Assembly: GCA_937988745.1 (NCBI GenBank) | Contig: CALKAR010000315.1 | Location: 1 to 60,826 of the forward strand | DNA length: 60,826 nt | Direction: 5' to 3' | Origin: an uncultured Peptococcaceae bacterium | Lineage (GTDB): Bacteria > Bacillota > Limnochordia > Darwinibacteriales > Darwinibacteriaceae | Part shown: positions 1 to 8,802 of the stretch, in pieces | How positions within the stretch are numbered: the stretch's first letter is position 1 | How the letters are laid out: the number at the start of each line of letters is the position of its first letter | The notes under the pieces: generated by a model | The model's database searches: none | Seen by the model: only the letters and a program-made list of their open reading frames with translations | What the model was told of the DNA's origin: nothing | Made by a program: the position numbers and the translations under genes

Positions 1-2
1 AT

Positions 3-24
3 GGGCCCCGCCAACGCGGGACCC
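3..24 (-). terminator. Probable terminator hairpin of the glycolytic operon
   Basis: Just downstream of the eno stop codon there is a 9-bp stem (bases 3-11 with 16-24) around a 4-nt CAAC/GTTG loop. The one imperfect pair is C-A on the plus strand but G-U on the minus-strand transcript, so the structure suits minus-strand RNA. Any following U-tract would fall off the window edge, so the terminator call is incomplete. Confidence 0.55.
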
Positions 25-34
25 GTTTCGTCAA

Positions 35-1318
35 TTACTTCTTGATATTGTAGAAGGCTTTGACGCCAGGATAATCTGCAGTTTCGCCCAGGAAATCTTC
101 GATCCGGAGAAGCTGGTTGTACTTAGCTACCCGGTCGGTCCGGCTTGGTGCACCAGTCTTAATCTGGCCAGCATTAACTGCCACTGCCAGGTCAGCGATG
201 GTGGTGTCTTCAGATTCACCGGAACGGTGAGAAATTACTGCAGTGTAACCTGCACGCTTAGCCATTTCGATAGCGTTGAGGGTCTCAGTCAGGGTACCGA
301 TCTGGTTTACTTTGATGAGAATGGAGTTTGCTACACCATTCTGGATACCCCGCTCTAAGCGCTCAGTATTGGTAACGAACAGGTCGTCGCCAACAAGCTG
401 AACTTTGTCGCCGATCGCGTCGGTGAGTTTCTTCCAGCCTTCCCACTCATCTTCACTTAATGGGTCTTCGATGGAGATGATGGGATACTTGCTGACCAGA
501 TCTTCGTAGTACGCAATCATTTCATCGGTATCGAGAACCTTGCCTTCACCTTCGAGGTGATACTTACCATCTTTGAAGAGCTCGGTGGATGCAACGTCAA
601 GGGCGAGGCAGACATCTTCGCCAGGCTTGTAACCAGCCTTCTCAATAGCTTCGATGATAACCTTAATGGCGTCCTCGTTAGAATCCAAGTTAGGTGCGAA
701 ACCACCTTCATCACCAACGGCGGTGTTGAGCCCTCTATCCGCGAGAACCTGCTTCAGGTTGTGGAAGACCTCAGCGCCCATCCGCAGTGCTTCGCTGAAG
801 GACTTAGCACCTACAGGCATGACCATGAACTCTTGAATATCAACGTTGTTGTCAGCATGCTCGCCACCGTTGAGGATATTCATCATTGGTACGGGCAGCT
901 GGAACCCGTTCACGCCGCCAATATAGCGCCACAGAGGCATTCCCAGAGACTCGGCAGCAGCCCGAGCCACAGCCAAGGATACTCCCAGAATGGCGTTAGC
1001 ACCCAACTTACCCTTGTTGGCGGTACCATCGAGCTCAATCATAAGACTGTCAATGGCAATCTGGTCAGTTGCGTCCATGCCGATGAGCTCAGGAGCAATG
1101 ATTTCTTCAACATTCTGAACGGCCTTCTGTACACCTTTTCCGAGGTAGCGGCCTTTGTCGCCATCACGAAGTTCAACCGCCTCAAAGGCACCTGTCGATG
1201 CGCCAGAGGGTACAATAGCCCGGCCGACTGCACCATCGGCAAGGTATACTTCAACTTCTACTGTGGGGTTGCCCCGTGAATCAAGCACCTCGCGGGCAAT
1301 TACATCTTCAATGAACAT
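35..1318 (-). CDS. eno: Enolase
   Basis: Phosphopyruvate hydratase converts 2-phosphoglycerate to phosphoenolpyruvate in the cytosol. The 427-residue length is typical. The N-terminus (MFIEDVIAREVLDSRGNPTV) and the C-terminal block with ILIKVNQIGTLTET and SHRSGE are classic enolase signatures, and the loop with GDDLFVTN is intact. It is the last gene of the cggR-gap-pgk-tpiA-gpmI-eno operon. Its ATG follows the gpmI stop codon with no gap, and its AAGGAGG ribosome site lies inside the gpmI 3' end, so translation is probably coupled. Identification is secure from sequence and context. Confidence 0.98.
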   Translation of the reverse strand: MFIEDVIAREVLDSRGNPTVEVEVYLADGAVGRAIVPSGASTGAFEAVELRDGDKGRYLGKGVQKAVQNVEEIIAPELIGMDATDQIAIDSLMIELDGTANKGKLGANAILGVSLAVARAAAESLGMPLWRYIGGVNGFQLPVPMMNILNGGEHADNNVDIQEFMVMPVGAKSFSEALRMGAEVFHNLKQVLADRGLNTAVGDEGGFAPNLDSNEDAIKVIIEAIEKAGYKPGEDVCLALDVASTELFKDGKYHLEGEGKVLDTDEMIAYYEDLVSKYPIISIEDPLSEDEWEGWKKLTDAIGDKVQLVGDDLFVTNTERLERGIQNGVANSILIKVNQIGTLTETLNAIEMAKRAGYTAVISHRSGESEDTTIADLAVAVNAGQIKTGAPSRTDRVAKYNQLLRIEDFLGETADYPGVKAFYNIKK

Positions 1319-2857
1319 TTAGTCTGCCTCCTTCACGATAATACTCTTTCCGGTCATTTCTTTCGGCTGTGGAAGTCCCATCAGATCGAGAACTGTGGGA
1401 GCCATGTCAGCCAAAATGCCCGACGTGATTTTATCATACTCGGTGTTAAACAACCAGACTGGTACCAAATTGGTGGTATGAGCAGTGTAAGGCTCACCGT
1501 TTTCAGGATCAACCATGCGCTCAGCATTGCCGTGGTCTGCTGTAATGATAGCTTTGCCACCATTGCGCTTCAGCGCTTCCAGTACTTGAGCAAGGCCTGT
1601 ATCTACAGCCTCAACAGCTTTGATGGCAGCTTCCATCACACCTGTGTGACCTACCATGTCGCAGTTTGCATAGTTGAGCACAATGAGATCGTGAATACCT
1701 TTATCGATCTCTTCAACTACTCGGCGAGTGACCTCAGGGGCACTCATTTCCGGCTGTAGATCATAGGTAGGCACCTTTGGTGATGGCACCAGAATCCGGT
1801 CTTCACCAGGAAATGGTTCTTCACGGCCGCCGTTAAAGAAAAAGGTTACGTGAGCGTACTTCTCGGTCTCAGCAATGCGCAGCTGAGTCTTACCCATCTT
1901 AGACAGGTATTCACCCAGGGTATTGCTGAGGTCCTGAGGAGCAAAGGCAAATGGTGCATTAATATTAACGTCGTACTGGGTCATGGTCGCGTAATGCACC
2001 TTCGGCTTTTGTCCTCGGTCAAAGCCGCTGAAGTCGTCATCAGTAAACACGTAGGAGAGCTGCCGGGCCCGGTCTGCGCGGAAATTAAAGAATAGCACTG
2101 CGTCATTATCCTTGACCACAGCTGTTGGCTTACCCCCGCTGGTGATCACTGTAGGAATGACGAACTCATCTGTTTCGCCGTTATCGTAGGCATACTGAAT
2201 AGCCTCACTGCTGCTTGCGGCAGTGCGGCCTTCGCCAAGCAGCGCCCGATAGGCCTTTTCTGTCCGCTCCCAGCGTCTATCGCGATCCATGGCGTAGTAC
2301 CGTCCAGAAATGCTGGCAATACGGCCTACACCAATTTCCTTAATTGCCTCTTCTAGATCGGCAAGATACTCAGCTGCGCTGGTAGGGGCTACGTCCCTGC
2401 CGTCTAAGAACGCATGAACATAAACCTCGGTTAGACCCTCGGTCTTAGCCAACCGCAGGAGGGCATACAGATGGTCCGAATGGCTGTGCACCCCACCTGG
2501 AGAAACAAGTCCCATGAGATGCAGAGCAGTGCCGTTTTCTTTAGCATGACGCACTGCGCCCAAAAGCACTGGGTTTTCGAAGAAGCTTCCGTCTTCAACA
2601 GCTTTCGAAATGCGAACTACATCTTGATACACAATTCTGCCCGCGCCCAGATTGAGGTGACCCACGTTGGAATCACCCATTTGTCCATCCATCAGACCTA
2701 CGCTGCCCCCTGATGCGGAAAGAGTGCTGTGGGGTGTGTTGGCATATAGCCAATCTAACGTAGGTGTCTTTGCCGCTTTGACAGCATTGCCGTTGGTATT
2801 GTCATCTAAGCCGCATCCATCAAGGATAATTAGGGCCACCGGCCTCTTTTTCTCCAA
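1319..2857 (-). CDS. gpmI: 2,3-bisphosphoglycerate-independent phosphoglycerate mutase
   Basis: Interconverts 3- and 2-phosphoglycerate using two Mn ions and a phosphoserine. The protein begins MEKKRPVALIILDG, has the catalytic serine in MGDSNVGHLNLGAGR, and carries the metal-binding C-terminal motifs ITADHGNAE and TAHTTNLVP. I chose a TTG start because GGAGGGG lies 5 nt before it and the resulting 512 residues match the family length. An ATG 21 bases upstream (2878) overlaps the tpiA end but has no ribosome site. It sits between tpiA and eno in the glycolytic operon. Confidence 0.96.
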   Translation of the reverse strand: MEKKRPVALIILDGCGLDDNTNGNAVKAAKTPTLDWLYANTPHSTLSASGGSVGLMDGQMGDSNVGHLNLGAGRIVYQDVVRISKAVEDGSFFENPVLLGAVRHAKENGTALHLMGLVSPGGVHSHSDHLYALLRLAKTEGLTEVYVHAFLDGRDVAPTSAAEYLADLEEAIKEIGVGRIASISGRYYAMDRDRRWERTEKAYRALLGEGRTAASSSEAIQYAYDNGETDEFVIPTVITSGGKPTAVVKDNDAVLFFNFRADRARQLSYVFTDDDFSGFDRGQKPKVHYATMTQYDVNINAPFAFAPQDLSNTLGEYLSKMGKTQLRIAETEKYAHVTFFFNGGREEPFPGEDRILVPSPKVPTYDLQPEMSAPEVTRRVVEEIDKGIHDLIVLNYANCDMVGHTGVMEAAIKAVEAVDTGLAQVLEALKRNGGKAIITADHGNAERMVDPENGEPYTAHTTNLVPVWLFNTEYDKITSGILADMAPTVLDLMGLPQPKEMTGKSIIVKEAD

Positions 2858-2870
2858 CCTTACCCCTCCA

Positions 2871-3617
2871 TTACTCATACTGCACGAGCTTGGTGAAATC
2901 ATCTGCAGAAAGGCTGGCCCCACCTACCAGAGCACCGTCGATCTCAGGTTGGTTCATGAACTCAGCGATGTTACCAGGTTTGACGCTTCCGCCGTACTGA
3001 ATGCGGACTTGGTCGGCCTTTTCCTGACCGTAGAGTTCGGCGATGGCAGCCCGGATCTTGCCGATCACTTCATTGGCATCTTCGCCTGTTGATGTTTCAC
3101 CGGTACCGATGGCCCAGATGGGTTCATAAGCGATGACCACATCTGCAATCTGTTCAGGTGTGATATGGGCCAAGGCACCCTTAGTTTGAGTGACAACCAC
3201 ATCGAAGGTCTTGCCTGCACGGCGTTCTTCAATCGACTCTCCGACGCAGATGATGGGTTTAATGCCATGTTCTAAAGCCTTTGCAGCCTTTTTTGCAACG
3301 AACTCGTCATCTTCTTTGAAATACTCGCGCCGCTCAGAGTGACCTAGGATCACATACTGGCAGCCTACATCTTTGAGCATGACAGGTGAAATTTCGCCTG
3401 TATATGCTCCCTGTTCTTCATGATACATATTCTGTGCACCGAGTTTCACTTTCGAAAGACCCAGCGCGAAAACAGCAGACAAAGCAGTATAGGGCGGGCA
3501 GACCACCACTTCAACTGGGCTGTCTTTGAGCTCGGCCTCGAGCTTACGGACAAGCTCCACTGCTTCGCTGACTGTTTTGTGCATTTTCCAATTACCTGCA
3601 ATAATTGGTGTGCGCAT
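2871..3617 (-). CDS. tpiA: Triosephosphate isomerase
   Basis: Interconverts dihydroxyacetone phosphate and glyceraldehyde 3-phosphate. At 248 residues it is standard size. Visible landmarks are the N-terminal GNWKMHK with the active-site Lys, the electrophilic His in ILGHSERREYF, the catalytic Glu in VIAYEPIWAIGTG, and the phosphate-binding IQYGGSVKPGN. The ATG is preceded by AGAGGTG. It lies 11 bp after pgk and 13 bp before gpmI in the CggR-controlled operon. Confidence 0.98.
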   Translation of the reverse strand: MRTPIIAGNWKMHKTVSEAVELVRKLEAELKDSPVEVVVCPPYTALSAVFALGLSKVKLGAQNMYHEEQGAYTGEISPVMLKDVGCQYVILGHSERREYFKEDDEFVAKKAAKALEHGIKPIICVGESIEERRAGKTFDVVVTQTKGALAHITPEQIADVVIAYEPIWAIGTGETSTGEDANEVIGKIRAAIAELYGQEKADQVRIQYGGSVKPGNIAEFMNQPEIDGALVGGASLSADDFTKLVQYE

Positions 3618-3628
3618 TACTTCACCTC

Positions 3629-4810
3629 TTATAAATCATTTAGTGCGGCTACACCTGGCAGAACCTTGCCTTCTAAGAATTCGAGTGAAGCACCACCACC
3701 GGTGGAGACATGAGTCATTTTATCGGCTAAACCTGCCTGCTCCACTGCAGCAGCTGAGTCGCCGCCGCCGATGACTGTAACCGCATTGGATTCGGCTAAA
3801 GCTTGAGCGATGGAGTTGGTTCCTTTAGCAAACGCTGGAAACTCGAACACACCCATGGGACCGTTCCACACCACGGTACCTGCTTCAGCAATGGCCGATT
3901 TAAACAGCTCGATAGTCTCAGGGCCAATATCTAAGCCTTCCCAATCGGCAGGAATCTGATCTGCCGGCACAACTTTATGTTCGGCATCGGCTGCAAATTC
4001 CTTAGCTACTACTACATCTACTGGCAAGAGGAATTTTACCCCAGCTTCCTCTGCTTTGGCAAGTACTTCACGGCAGAAATCGAGGCGCTCTTCGTCAAGC
4101 AGGGAGTTACCTATTTCATAACCCTTAGATTTCAAGAACGTGTAGGCCATTCCTCCACCGATGATCAGAGTATCGACTTTCTGCAGCAGAGATTCGATCA
4201 CCGCAATCTTATCTTTTACCTTAGCGCCGCCTAAAATAGCTACGAATGGACGCTTCGGCTCTTCAACAGCACTGCCTAAGAACTGCAGTTCTTTTTCCAT
4301 CAGGAACCCAGATACTGCTGGCAGATACTTGGCTACGCCTTCAGTCGAAGCATGTGCGCGGTGGGCCGTGCCGAAGGCATCATTTACGTAGATATCGCCG
4401 AAAGAGGCGAGTTTCTTGGCAAACTCAGGATCGTTCTTTTCTTCTTCAGCGTAAAACCGAACGTTTTCCAGGAGGACCACATCGCCAGGCTGCATCTTGT
4501 CAACAGCAGCTTGCGGTTCATCACCGATGCAGTCGTTGACTTTCGTAACAGGCTTTTCTAAGAGCTCACTCAGGCGCTCAGCTACTGGATCGAGCCGGAA
4601 CTCATCAACAAACTTGCCTTTAGGACGGCCGAGGTGCGACATGAGAATGACTTTCGCACCTTTTTCAATCAAGTACTTAATGGTTGGCAGCGCGGCTCGA
4701 ATCCGCTTATCGTCGGTGATTTTGCCATCCTGCATGGGTACGTTAAAATCACAGCGCATTAAGACCCGTTTATTCTGAACATCGATATCCCGCACAGTTT
4801 TCTTCGCCAT
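3629..4810 (-). CDS. pgk: Phosphoglycerate kinase
   Basis: Transfers phosphate from 1,3-bisphosphoglycerate to ADP, the first ATP-forming step of lower glycolysis. The 393 residues show the N-domain substrate site (RCDFNVPMQDG, SHLGRPKG) and the C-domain nucleotide site ending in VIGGGDSAAAVEQ and STGGGASLEFLEG. The ribosome site is AGGAGG, 8 nt before the ATG. It is separated from gap by a 74-bp spacer holding a very stable GC hairpin. All parts of the protein look intact. Confidence 0.98.
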   Translation of the reverse strand: MAKKTVRDIDVQNKRVLMRCDFNVPMQDGKITDDKRIRAALPTIKYLIEKGAKVILMSHLGRPKGKFVDEFRLDPVAERLSELLEKPVTKVNDCIGDEPQAAVDKMQPGDVVLLENVRFYAEEEKNDPEFAKKLASFGDIYVNDAFGTAHRAHASTEGVAKYLPAVSGFLMEKELQFLGSAVEEPKRPFVAILGGAKVKDKIAVIESLLQKVDTLIIGGGMAYTFLKSKGYEIGNSLLDEERLDFCREVLAKAEEAGVKFLLPVDVVVAKEFAADAEHKVVPADQIPADWEGLDIGPETIELFKSAIAEAGTVVWNGPMGVFEFPAFAKGTNSIAQALAESNAVTVIGGGDSAAAVEQAGLADKMTHVSTGGGASLEFLEGKVLPGVAALNDL

Positions 4811-4853
4811 AACTCTTACCTCCTAATCAACCAGTTCAACCAGAGGAATTCAA

Positions 4854-4875
4854 GGAGGGGGGATGCCCCCCCTCC
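4854..4875 (-). promoter_or_regulatory. Intercistronic GC hairpin between gap and pgk
   Basis: A perfect 9-bp stem (4854-4862 with 4867-4875) with a 4-nt loop lies 9 bp after the gap stop codon. No U-run follows it on the minus strand, so it is more likely an mRNA 3' stabiliser or processing barrier than a strong terminator. The CCTCCT at its 3' arm is also complementary to the AGGAGG ribosome site of pgk further on, giving a weaker alternative pairing. The structure is seen directly; its role is inference. Confidence 0.6.
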
Positions 4876-4884
4876 AATGTTTTC

Positions 4885-5889
4885 TTACTTCTTGCTGTCC
4901 ATGTAGGCAATGAGATCAACAACGCGCATGGAGTAACCCCACTCGTTGTCATACCAGGAAACAACCTTGACCATATTGCCGTCCATTACGCTGGTGAGGG
5001 CAGTGTCCACGATAGAAGAGCGAGGATCGGTCTTGTAGTCAATGGAGACAAGCGGACGATCTTCTACGCCCAGGATACCCTTCATTGGACCTTCAGCAGC
5101 AGCTCTGAAAGCAGCGTTTACTTCTTCAGCTGTGGTTTCTTTTTCTACCTCAGCTACCAAGTCTACAACACTGACGGTTGGAGTTGGTACACGCAGTGCG
5201 TAGCCATCGAGCTTGCCCTTAAGTTCTGGCAGAACCAGGCCAACGGCGGCAGCAGCACCAGTTGTTGTTGGGATAATGCTCATAGCAGCAGCGCGAGCTC
5301 TGCGAAGATCCTTGTGAGGCAGGTCAAGAATTCTTTGGTCGTTAGTATAGGAGTGAACTGTTGTCATGAGGCCCTTCTTGATGCCAAAGTTATCATGGAG
5401 AACCTTAGCAAAAGGAGCCAAGCAGTTGGTGGTGCAGGATGCGTTCGAGATTACGTGATGGTTTGCAGGATCGTACTTGTCCTCGTTGACACCCATAACG
5501 ATGGTGATGTCTTCGCCCTTGGCAGGAGCGCTGATGATTACCTTCTTAGCACCTGCATCGATGTGCCACTGAGCCTGATCGCGCTGGCGCCAGATACCGG
5601 TAGACTCAACAACGTACTCGACACCGAGGTCGCCCCAAGGAAGATTCTTAGGATCGCGCTCAGACAGTACTCTAATCTTCTTGCCATTAACGACGAGGTA
5701 ATCGCCATCGACTTCTACGTCGCCATCAAAGATACCGTGAAGCGAGTCGAACTTGAGCAGATGTGCAAGAGTTTCAGCATCGGTCAAGTCGTTAATAGCG
5801 ACAATCTCCATATTTGGATTTTGAACTGCACCGCGGAATACCAGCCGGCCAATTCGACCAAAACCGTTAATTCCAATCTTGATCGTCAT
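4885..5889 (-). CDS. gapA: Glyceraldehyde-3-phosphate dehydrogenase, NAD-type
   Basis: Oxidises glyceraldehyde 3-phosphate with NAD and phosphate to 1,3-bisphosphoglycerate. The 334 residues include the Rossmann motif INGFGRIGR, an acidic residue after the second strand (AINDLTDAET) consistent with NAD preference, and the catalytic Cys in SNASCTTNCLAP. Its ATG overlaps the 3' end of cggR by 23 bp, with AAAAGGAGGAG as ribosome site inside cggR. In Bacillus subtilis the equivalent gapA is the glycolytic enzyme repressed by CggR, and the same gene order implies the same role here. Confidence 0.97.
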   Translation of the reverse strand: MTIKIGINGFGRIGRLVFRGAVQNPNMEIVAINDLTDAETLAHLLKFDSLHGIFDGDVEVDGDYLVVNGKKIRVLSERDPKNLPWGDLGVEYVVESTGIWRQRDQAQWHIDAGAKKVIISAPAKGEDITIVMGVNEDKYDPANHHVISNASCTTNCLAPFAKVLHDNFGIKKGLMTTVHSYTNDQRILDLPHKDLRRARAAAMSIIPTTTGAAAAVGLVLPELKGKLDGYALRVPTPTVSVVDLVAEVEKETTAEEVNAAFRAAAEGPMKGILGVEDRPLVSIDYKTDPRSSIVDTALTSVMDGNMVKVVSWYDNEWGYSMRVVDLIAYMDSKK

Positions 5890-6937
5890 GTGTAACTCCT
5901 CCTTTTGATTGAATAGTGTCTTTTAATTTCATCACCTTCCGGGCTGCCCCCTCATCGGTGATGCAGACATGACAATTTCCAGCAGACAGCACGGACAAAA
6001 TTGCCCAAGCTTTACTGCGGCCGCCTCCTACGGCTATCACCGTATTAATATCGGCTAAGTCGCGAAGGCGCAGACCTACTGACGTAGTGCTGTAGACAAT
6101 TTCCCCCTGAGCGTTGAAGTAGTAGCCAAAGGCCTCTCCAACAGCTCCACGGGCAATGAGGGACATGGTAGTATCATCGTCCAGCCCTCTTCGACGAGCC
6201 ATTTCCTCGGCGGTTCCAATGCCATGGAGAAGTACATCGGCTCGCCGCCCCATGGCGATCACATCGCGGATTTTAGGTTCCCGCAGAATCTGCTCTAAGT
6301 GGCAGGGGAGAACATCTTCAGGGGCGTGGAGCAGCTTATAAGAGCCGCCCATTTTTTCAGCCAGCCGAACCGCAATGGTATTGGCTTGAATTTTTATGTC
6401 TTCGCCGAGACCCCCACGGGCGGGAACAACAGTGACCCGCCGGTGCAGTGGTTCGCCAGGGAATGATTCGGCTACTTCGGCCAAGGTTGTACCCCCTGTT
6501 ACCGCTAGGATATCCCCATCGTCCAGAATACTGCGCAGATAGTTTGCTGCAGTTTGTGCCATATCTCGTTTTACAGTAGGATCTTCATCGGAATCGCCGG
6601 GTACAATCAGCACCCGTTTGAGCTTGAAGGCAGATGCCATAGACTGCTCAAGGCCTGCCACATCATAGAGACGCCGTGCCATGTCATCTAACTGCGACAG
6701 CACTCTCTCACCTTCCCTCGAAAGCCAAACCCCAGCACTGCCGCACAGAATCAATCCTTGTGCGCGCAAAAGGTCCAAGTCAGACCTGACTGTCCGCTCT
6801 GAGAGCTCCAGCTTATTTGTGAGGCTCCGGCGCCCTATGGGGCCCAGCGACCGAATGGCTCGCAGCAGAAGATAGCGGCGTTCTAGAACATCAGTGACTT
6901 CAGGTACAACTTTTCGAAATACTGAAAAGGTATCCAA
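5867..6937 (-). CDS. cggR: Central glycolytic genes regulator (SorC/DeoR family)
   Basis: Transcriptional repressor of the gap operon; known CggR proteins bind DNA and are released by fructose-1,6-bisphosphate. The 356-residue form has an N-terminal winged helix-turn-helix (LGPIGRRSLTNKLELSERTV) and a SorC-type sugar-phosphate domain with GDSDEDPTVKRDM, VTGGTTLAEVAE and VPARGGLGEDIKIQANT, all closely CggR-like. I chose the TTG at 6937 because it aligns with the B. subtilis start and because a GTG 60 bases upstream would place the coding region over the operator. It is the first gene of the glycolytic operon and so probably autoregulated. Confidence 0.93.
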   Translation of the reverse strand: MDTFSVFRKVVPEVTDVLERRYLLLRAIRSLGPIGRRSLTNKLELSERTVRSDLDLLRAQGLILCGSAGVWLSREGERVLSQLDDMARRLYDVAGLEQSMASAFKLKRVLIVPGDSDEDPTVKRDMAQTAANYLRSILDDGDILAVTGGTTLAEVAESFPGEPLHRRVTVVPARGGLGEDIKIQANTIAVRLAEKMGGSYKLLHAPEDVLPCHLEQILREPKIRDVIAMGRRADVLLHGIGTAEEMARRRGLDDDTTMSLIARGAVGEAFGYYFNAQGEIVYSTTSVGLRLRDLADINTVIAVGGGRSKAWAILSVLSAGNCHVCITDEGAARKVMKLKDTIQSKGGVTHDDQDWN

Positions 6938-6970
6938 TCCATGTGTTCCCCCAGAGGTGGGATCCAATTT

Positions 6971-6996
6971 GTCCCGCGAGACGATTTTATGTCCCA
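6971..6996 (-). promoter_or_regulatory. Candidate CggR operator (two GGGAC repeats)
   Basis: On the minus strand two GGGAC boxes (6995-6991 and 6975-6971) are spaced exactly 20 bp apart, each with GTC/ATCC-like sequence after it. This resembles the tandem CGGGAC operator of B. subtilis cggR as I recall it, including the repeat period. It lies 34-58 bp upstream of the chosen cggR start, where an operator would block transcription. I could not define convincing -35 and -10 boxes around it. Confidence 0.65.
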
Positions 6997-7052
6997 CTCA
7001 TGGTATGTTATTCTTGATCGACCATTTGTTTCCTGCATCACTAATGTTAAAT

Positions 7053-7973
7053 CTATGAGTATAAGCGCGCGATTTCAGCGGCCCTGGCCTTGAGCTGGCG
7101 AATCCGATAGTTGACCCCTGATTTGCTCATAGGAGGATTGCACATATCGCCTAGTTCTTTCAAAGAAGCATAAGGGTACTGCTGCCGCAGTCTGGCGATT
7201 TCTTGGAGCTTCGGATGAAGCTGATCCAATCCTTCGTGTTCTTCGATCAAACGAATTGCCTCAATCTGAGACATGGCTGCTTTAACGGTCTTGTCCACAT
7301 TAGCCGTTTCGCAGTTAACCAAGCGGTTGACTTGGTTGCGCACATCCTTGAGGACCCGCACATTTTCAAAGTGAAGCAGAGCTTGGTGGGCGCCCATCAC
7401 ATTGAGAAGAGTAACAATTTGATCGCCATCTTTTAGGTAAACTACTAAGCTCCCCTTGCGCTGTACAATACCCGCATCAAGATTAAGCGAGTGCAGTGTG
7501 GCTAACACTTTAGCTGCGGCGTGTGAATGATCAGTAGAGATCTCTAAATGATAGGTTCTTTCTGGATTGGTGACGGAACCATGGCCTAAGAAGGCACCGC
7601 GCAGATAGGCGCGGCGGCAGCACTTTTTTCTGAGATAGGGCTGGCCTTCGGCATAACTGAGTTCCTTGATATCTTGATAAACCTTCTGCGCCTCTCCCGT
7701 CTTCAACACCCGAACAGTGCAGATCTGCGTCCGGCGTGACCTTGATCGCATCACCAGCACCTGCGTAGTTATATCTGGATACAAACTGCGCAGCAAGGTT
7801 AGTATTTTGCGGGCTACTTGCAGAGATGAAGTGGTGAAATCAAGGTACTGTTTTTCAGTACCCATGAGCATGCCATCTAGGTCATAAAAAGCGCTCAATT
7901 CCGCCAATCGACAGCAGCGTGCCGTAGGAACTACCCGCGCCAGTTCGTTTCTCGTATCTTCCGAAAAAGACAT
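7053..7973 (-). CDS. whiA: DNA-binding protein WhiA
   Basis: WhiA is a LAGLIDADG-homing-endonuclease-fold protein without nuclease activity plus a C-terminal helix-turn-helix. It controls sporulation genes in Streptomyces and affects cell division and chromosome segregation in Bacillus. The 306 residues show the N-terminal FSEDTRNELAR block, the central CCRRAYLRGAFLGHGSV region and the C-terminal ASLKELGDMCNPPMSKSGVN HTH. The ATG directly follows the TGA of the VanW gene, with GGGAGG upstream. It keeps the conserved link to glmR (yvcK), although a VanW gene is inserted between them and rapZ is not present here. Confidence 0.95.
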   Translation of the reverse strand: MSFSEDTRNELARVVPTARCCRLAELSAFYDLDGMLMGTEKQYLDFTTSSLQVARKILTLLRSLYPDITTQVLVMRSRSRRTQICTVRVLKTGEAQKVYQDIKELSYAEGQPYLRKKCCRRAYLRGAFLGHGSVTNPERTYHLEISTDHSHAAAKVLATLHSLNLDAGIVQRKGSLVVYLKDGDQIVTLLNVMGAHQALLHFENVRVLKDVRNQVNRLVNCETANVDKTVKAAMSQIEAIRLIEEHEGLDQLHPKLQEIARLRQQYPYASLKELGDMCNPPMSKSGVNYRIRQLKARAAEIARLYS

Positions 7974-8795
7974 TCAATCCTGCCTCCCTACAATCCAAAC
8001 ACGCACACGCCAACCTTGAATAGCTCCCTTTACAATGACCGGATACGGCGAGTCATTGCGAAATTTAAAGTCGGTGTGAGGCCATGCCACAGTTGCGTCC
8101 CGGCCATGCTGAATGTAGCTTGGAGCAATAGAATGAATACGCCTCTCCACTACCTCCAGTTTGGCCAAACGCACCGCATTATAAAGGGTGCTCGACGTCT
8201 GACAGATACCTCCTCCAACCCCCGGTACAACTGCCTCACCGAGAATAATTGGAGCATTGCGGTAGCCCTTTTCTCGAGTCCGCTCACCTACCACCCCATT
8301 AAAGGAAAACACCTCGCCGGGCATGACAAGCGTGTTATTGATCGCGGCAAGAGATAATCGTATGTTGTGAACCCGATCAGGGCTGCCCATAAGAGGCGTG
8401 GAAAAATCACCAAGGATAGTGTCTAAGTCTTCTAGGTGCTCTGTACGCAACTGAGGGACTATTTCCACCGTTTCAACTTCGAGCTCAGCCCCGCTGGGGG
8501 CCTGCATTACCTTGTGAACTGTAGCATCAATATCCACATAAATGCCGTTTTCATGAGGAATAATCTCCCCCGTTTCTTTATTAATCCCAGCGGGACGAGC
8601 AGGTCGCTGAATTTTCTCCGCAAGCTGCTCTACTACAATCCAGACTTCATGTTCATAGTAACCCTGCATGCGCTGGGATTCGAGAGTCACACCTGGCCGG
8701 ACTCCAAATACGCGGCGGTGCAGCGACCGCAGTGTCAAGGGCACACCCATACTCAGCACCGAAAATAGAACCGCCACAGCTAATAAGCGCCGCAC
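7974..8795 (-). CDS. VanW-domain membrane-anchored or secreted protein
   Basis: A 273-residue protein with an N-terminal hydrophobic segment (about residues 4-20) as signal or anchor and a C-terminal VanW domain. The domain is recognisable from VMPGEVFSFNGVVGERT, GYRNAPII and GGGICQTSSTLYNA. VanW-domain proteins are common in clostridia and are linked to cell envelope and peptidoglycan binding, but their biochemical role is not established. I start at the GTG preceded by GGGAGGAGGGG; an in-frame GTG 18 bases upstream would overlap that ribosome site. It sits between glmR and whiA in the same direction. The ribosome site is buried in a hairpin. Confidence 0.88.
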   Translation of the reverse strand: MRRLLAVAVLFSVLSMGVPLTLRSLHRRVFGVRPGVTLESQRMQGYYEHEVWIVVEQLAEKIQRPARPAGINKETGEIIPHENGIYVDIDATVHKVMQAPSGAELEVETVEIVPQLRTEHLEDLDTILGDFSTPLMGSPDRVHNIRLSLAAINNTLVMPGEVFSFNGVVGERTREKGYRNAPIILGEAVVPGVGGGICQTSSTLYNAVRLAKLEVVERRIHSIAPSYIQHGRDATVAWPHTDFKFRNDSPYPVIVKGAIQGWRVRVWIVGRQD

Positions 8796-8802
8796 ATTAT
8801 CC

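Noticed and set aside
557..1279. 240-codon open frame antisense to eno
   Set aside because: It lies entirely opposite a well-conserved enolase gene, has no protein-family likeness and no ribosome site.
2858..2923. Longer N-terminus of GpmI, including an ATG at 2878
   Set aside because: Extra residues overlap tpiA, have no likeness to the family, and lack a ribosome site; the TTG at 2857 fits better.
7000..7052. Terminator or promoter between whiA and cggR
   Set aside because: No stem-loop with U-run and no convincing -35/-10 pair in the 115-bp gap.
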